NCBI GenBank assembly: GCA_958295665.1
Contig: OY282559.1
Coordinates: 260,964,245-261,028,244, forward strand
Direction: 5' to 3'
Length of the DNA stretch: 64,000 nucleotides
Source: Tipula vernalis
Taxonomy: Eukaryota; Arthropoda; Insecta; Diptera; Tipulidae
Shown here: in pieces, positions 60,762 through 64,000 of the stretch
Numbering within the stretch: the stretch's first letter is position 1
Layout of the letters: each line of letters opens with the position of its first letter
Program-made: the position numbers and the translations under genes
The notes under the pieces: generated by a model
What the model was told of the DNA's origin: nothing
The model's database searches: none
What the model saw: only the letters and a program-made list of their open reading frames with translations

Positions 60762-61462
60762 AAATTGGCCTTATTCCAGAACTTTATTTAAAAATCATTA
60801 TAGATGTGCATGCTGAATTTAATCAAAATCGGATAAGAAATTGACAGATTTCTTTCTAATTGGCCATATTCCAGAACTTTGTTAAACGTCATTTTAGAAT
60901 CCCATTTCCATCGTGCATGCTGAATTTCATCAAAATCGGATGAGAATCGGCTAATTTCCTTCATAATTATTCTAGAACTTTATGTAAAAATCATTTTAGA
61001 ATCTCATTTCCATCGTGCATGCTGAATTTCATCAAAATCGGTATAGAAATGGCCAAGTTCCTTCCTAATTAATAATATTCCAGAACTTTGTCCCAAAATC
61101 ATTTTAGAAGCCCCTTTCCAATCGTATATGCTGAATTTCATCAAAATCGAATAAGAAATGGTCAATCTCCTACCTAATTGACCATATTCCAGAACTTTAT
61201 TTAAAAATCATTTTAGAATCTCACTTTCATTGTGCGTGCGGAATTTAACCAAAATCGAATAAGAAATGGCTAAATTCCTTCCTAATTGGGCATATTCCAG
61301 AACTTTATCTAATAATCATTTTGGAATCCCATTTCCATCGTGCATGCTGAATTTCATTAAAATCGGATCAGAAATGTTTAACTTCCTTCCTAATTGGTCA
61401 TATTCCAGTACTTCGTCTTAAAAATCATTTGAGAATCCCATTTCAATACCATTTCATGGACA
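60762..61462. repeat. Tandem array, about seven ~105-bp units
   Basis: Units start with AATTGGCCATATTCCAGAAC or a close variant at about 60762, 60860, 60965, 61067, 61177, 61285 and 61393. Each contains AATCATTTTAGAATCCCATT, then GTGCATGCTGAATTTCATCA and AAATCGGATAAGAAATGG. The last unit is cut short. Divergence between units is moderate. It may be a small satellite locus or the internal array of a mobile element. Confidence 0.92.
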
Positions 61463-62639
61463 ACTGTTTTAGTCCCGTCGATGTCCGTTGTTGTAAGGTT
61501 TCTTGGTCTGAATGTCTGTACGTGTGTATCTTAAATTTTGCTATTTTTTTAGTGGCGACCGACAAATTTTCGTTACATCGGTTTTACTACCCATTCTAAT
61601 GTGGACAAGTTTCACTTGAAAAATTAAATTCAAAGCAAATTTCAGATTCTGGTCACATACAAAAAAAGTTCCTCCTGTGACCTAATTGCAACGAATATAA
61701 TAAAATTTTAGAAAGCAGAATTGGGCCTAATATCGATATATTGATCAGTTGATATTATTGCTTTATTAGGACTTACAAAAACCGTATTCATCCAGATTAA
61801 GTTGGAATTGGTTTAGCTAAACTCTGTTTATTACATTTTTTCTAATTAGATGAGGCAGATCCTGAATTCTTCTGTTTTTAATTATCAATTTTTTAATTAC
61901 AATTTGGGTTAACAATAGGTTAATAGGTTAAAATGGTTTTATTTACCTAGATGAGACAGTTGTAAATAAGAAGTAGTTATTTTTTTAAAGGTGCTATTAA
62001 ACACTGAAAAAAGTCGTAATCTGAACGATAAAAATAAGTAGGAATATTCATATTTTAAAGATCCTTTTTTTCATTTTTTATTTCATTTCATTTTTTTTTT
62101 ATTTATTTTTGATGCAGTTTTATATAATATTGAAATTTTATATTGCCATAGGTATAAAATACATAAAAATGCTCCAAACGCAGTAAATTTTCAATATACA
62201 TATTTCACTTCCTTTAAAAATACCAAATCTTTTTGATTGCATATTCTGGAAAAACGACCAATAAAACAGATTAATGTGCAGTGAAGAAGCACATTTTTTT
62301 TGAAAAATGAATGGTATCTGAAGCGGAAAGAATTACACTGCTGTATTTATTTTATGATCAAGTGATTATATTGTTTAATGACACCTTTGCTTCCGAATTT
62401 CAAAATCACAGTTTGCTGGTCATCCCATTTTCATCCGTATAAAATATGCTTAGTTGAGGAGCTGCAGGAATACGATTTTGATAGAAGAATTCAATTTGGC
62501 GAAGATAATACTTATGTGATATAAGTCAACAATCCGTTTTTGATTTGAATCTGCTTTACCCGTACGATGCGGAAAGACATTCCAATTAACAGAATTTATT
62601 AATCAACATGACATGATGAGGTACTGGGCTGATGTAAAT
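61463..62639. other. Stretch without a recognised gene
   Basis: No supported feature. A T-rich low-complexity run lies at about 62065-62110. Confidence 0.5.
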
Positions 62640-62920
62640 TCTTTTTGGATGAGGGAAAATCATACACATCAACATATATTTTGGCTGGTATATTGCTTAA
62701 CCAAATCGTATGGCCACTGTTTACTGACGGTAAATTAACAAGGGAAACATGCTTAAATTTGTTAAGGAATGAAATATTATCCGCTATTCGAAACATTGTT
62801 GAATATTTTATTCAACTAAAATGTTTATTCAACTAAAATATTCAATTAAAAATGTTTGATGTCAACATGATGGTGCAACATTTCATTTTGATTTTAATGT
62901 TTGGAATAGTCTAGAAGAGG
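62640..62920 (+). pseudogene. DDE transposase fragment of the Tc1/IS630 kind
   Basis: The plus-strand frame reads YILAGILLNQIVWPLFTDGK, then LTRETCLNLLRNEILSAIRN. Further on, at 62863-62880, QHDGAT appears in another frame. This order matches the 'VWAGI...GPFFI.G.L.G..YL..L...ILP...W.QHDGAP.H' core of IS630/Tc1-type DDE transposases. It has no start codon or ends and is frameshifted, so it is a relic. Confidence 0.65.
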
Positions 62921-63211
62921 ATTCGATTCGTTTACGAATGAGGAACCGTGGAGTATGATTTTAATATGTTTCGAAGATTGTAAGAGAATTCAATCCAGTT
63001 TCGAACTGATGAGCTTATGATTATGAAAAAATCAATCTTCTCATCAGCCCGCGGCGACTGGACTGATTATACCACAATTTACATTCTAGGTATACAGAAT
63101 GTGCTGTGCGTTAAGTACTAGCGAATCATGCTAATACAGATGAAATCTCTTACAATTTTTCTTCTTCACAATATTCACACAGTTCTATTTCTGTGTACGC
63201 TAATTTTTACT
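62921..63211. other. Spacer without a recognised gene
   Basis: Nothing supportable. Confidence 0.5.
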
Positions 63212-63330
63212 TTATTAATTTTTTGTTGAATGTTAATTAATTCATGTAATTTCTAATATACTAGGGTCTAATCACCGGTAGTATATTAGAAATTACATGA
63301 ATTAATTAACATTCAACAAAAAATTAATAA
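63212..63330. repeat. Long perfect hairpin, 51-bp arms
   Basis: 63212-63262 and 63280-63330 are exact reverse complements with a 17-base loop. The arms are very AT-rich (TTATTAATTTTTTGTTGAAT at the outer end). No target duplication is obvious. It may be a very small fold-back element. Confidence 0.95.
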
Positions 63331-63391
63331 ACCGTGGAGTCTTAATTTCTGACAGGGCTTTCCAAGGCCATCCTAAGGTCAACTAAATATA

Positions 63392-64000
63392 CCACCTAGA
63401 TCAAAAAGTTCCCAGAATAACCACCGTGTGGCGCTCCAATCGTTCCGATTTGAGTTCTGTTAAGTTGGTACATCTGTTGTTGATATTCCCTCTAAATCTT
63501 AGCGTCATAGCTTGACATTTGCAAAAGTTACGTAGTCAAGAGTACATCTATCTCTGTGTGTGTTGGCGATTATTTACAATTTTAGAAATGGATTTAAATT
63601 TGCAACAACGAACTTGTATTAAATTTTGCGTAAAAAACGGATTTAATGGTGCGCGAACGTTGGAAATGTTGGAAAAGTGTTTCGGCAACGATTCTCTAAA
63701 GAAAACGGTCGTTTACCAGCGGCACGAGCGGTTTAAAAGTGGTCGTGAGTCAATCGAAGATGATGAACGCAGTGGCAGACCATCGACATCGAAAACCGAC
63801 GAAAACATTGATAAAGTAAAAGAAATGTTGGTCAATAACCGCAAATTAACCATCAGAGATATATAGCGGAGGACTTGAACATTGCCTATGGATCCGTCCA
63901 AGACATTTTCGTTAATGATTTGGGTTTCCGTCGTGTAGCAGCAAAGTTGGTGCCAAAAGACCTCAATTTCAAGCAAAAAAGAGACCGTGTTGACGTCGCA
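63392..64000 (+). mobile_element. Mariner element, 5' part (runs off the window)
   Basis: CCACCTAGATCAAAAAGTTC follows a TA at 63390-63391 and resembles mariner terminal repeats with their 'CAAAAAGTTCCCGGAATAA' interior. The transposase starts about 200 bp inside. The right end lies outside the window. Confidence 0.8.
63588..64000 (+). pseudogene. Mariner transposase, N-terminal part, frameshifted and truncated by the window
   Basis: The start is the ATG at 63588, before DLNLQQRTCIKFCVKNGF. An earlier in-frame ATG at 63519 lies in the leader and is less likely. The protein shows the mariner DNA-binding domain (ARTLEMLEKCFGNDSLKKTV, then YQRHERFKSGRES) and the linker RSGRPSTSKTDENIDKVKEM with LTIRDI. 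A two-base repeat expansion (ATATAT) near 63858-63864 creates a TAG at about 63864. The sequence then continues in a shifted frame as EDLNIAYGSVQDIF and LGFRRVAAKLVPKDLNFKQK. The catalytic domain is beyond the window. Confidence 0.92.

Noticed and set aside
60762..61462. CRISPR-like regular array
   Set aside because: The whole ~105-bp unit repeats, with no repeat/spacer structure, in a eukaryotic context.

Overview
The window is AT-rich eukaryotic DNA (roughly 70% A+T by eye) with no operons and no ribosome-binding sites. It contains many dead copies of transposon classes typical of insect genomes: Tc1, mariner, hAT, FLYWCH-type MULE, Ty3/gypsy, and I/LOA- or jockey-type LINEs. I read it as an intergenic, intronic or pericentromeric stretch of an insect chromosome, most likely Diptera. 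The species is not determinable from the sequence. I found no convincing host gene, tRNA, rRNA or CRISPR array. Only one long intact coding sequence is present, a 466-codon MULE transposase at 46.8-48.2 kb on the minus strand.

Layout. 2.7-7.3 kb: a complete but decayed Ty3/gypsy LTR retrotransposon on the minus strand, with two ~225-bp LTRs, a primer-binding site, a polypurine tract, 5-bp target duplications, and gag-protease-RT-RNase H-integrase broken by stops and frameshifts. 7.5-8.3 kb: two fold-back MITEs. 11.3-11.8 kb: a Tc1 relic. 14.2-17.9 kb: a nest in which two Tc1 pieces flank a hAT remnant, which itself holds a LINE 3' end and an internally deleted mariner. 20.2-21.6 kb: a TIR MITE and a 946-bp hAT relic with perfect 8-bp target duplications. 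23.1 kb: a 150-bp MITE with TA duplications. 23.9-24.8 kb: a 5'-truncated LINE with RNase H. 28.0-28.9 kb: a TIR element. 32.8-33.3 kb: a CAACTCAACCC-type minisatellite.

35.0-44.9 kb is the strangest part. Two related elements with 'GGGCATCC' ends, in opposite orientation, each carry a unit made of a LINE 3' end joined to a 1.4-1.8 kb degenerate 9-bp minisatellite (AATTTATAG)n. Both units share the same LINE/minisatellite junction and the same far end (TCCTAATCG). Each is flanked by its own direct repeats, so the LINE and minisatellite appear to have moved together.

45.2-49.4 kb: a truncated LINE with a 15-bp target duplication, then the intact MULE, then an exact 106-bp palindrome, a 289-bp inverted repeat and a smaller hairpin. 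52.1-52.8 kb: a 623-bp retroposon with 22-bp target duplications and a (TCAA)n tail. 53.0-54.8 kb: a TIR element holding an ~890-bp tandem duplication. 57.3-58.9 kb: a deleted mariner with TA duplications and another TIR element. 60.3-62.9 kb: Tc1/IS630-type relics and seven copies of a ~105-bp tandem repeat. 63.2 kb: a 51-bp-arm hairpin. 63.4 kb to the window end: the first part of a mariner transposase gene with a frameshift.

The genes do not form a pathway. They are independent mobile elements in different stages of decay, with several nested insertions whose order can be read from the flanking duplications.
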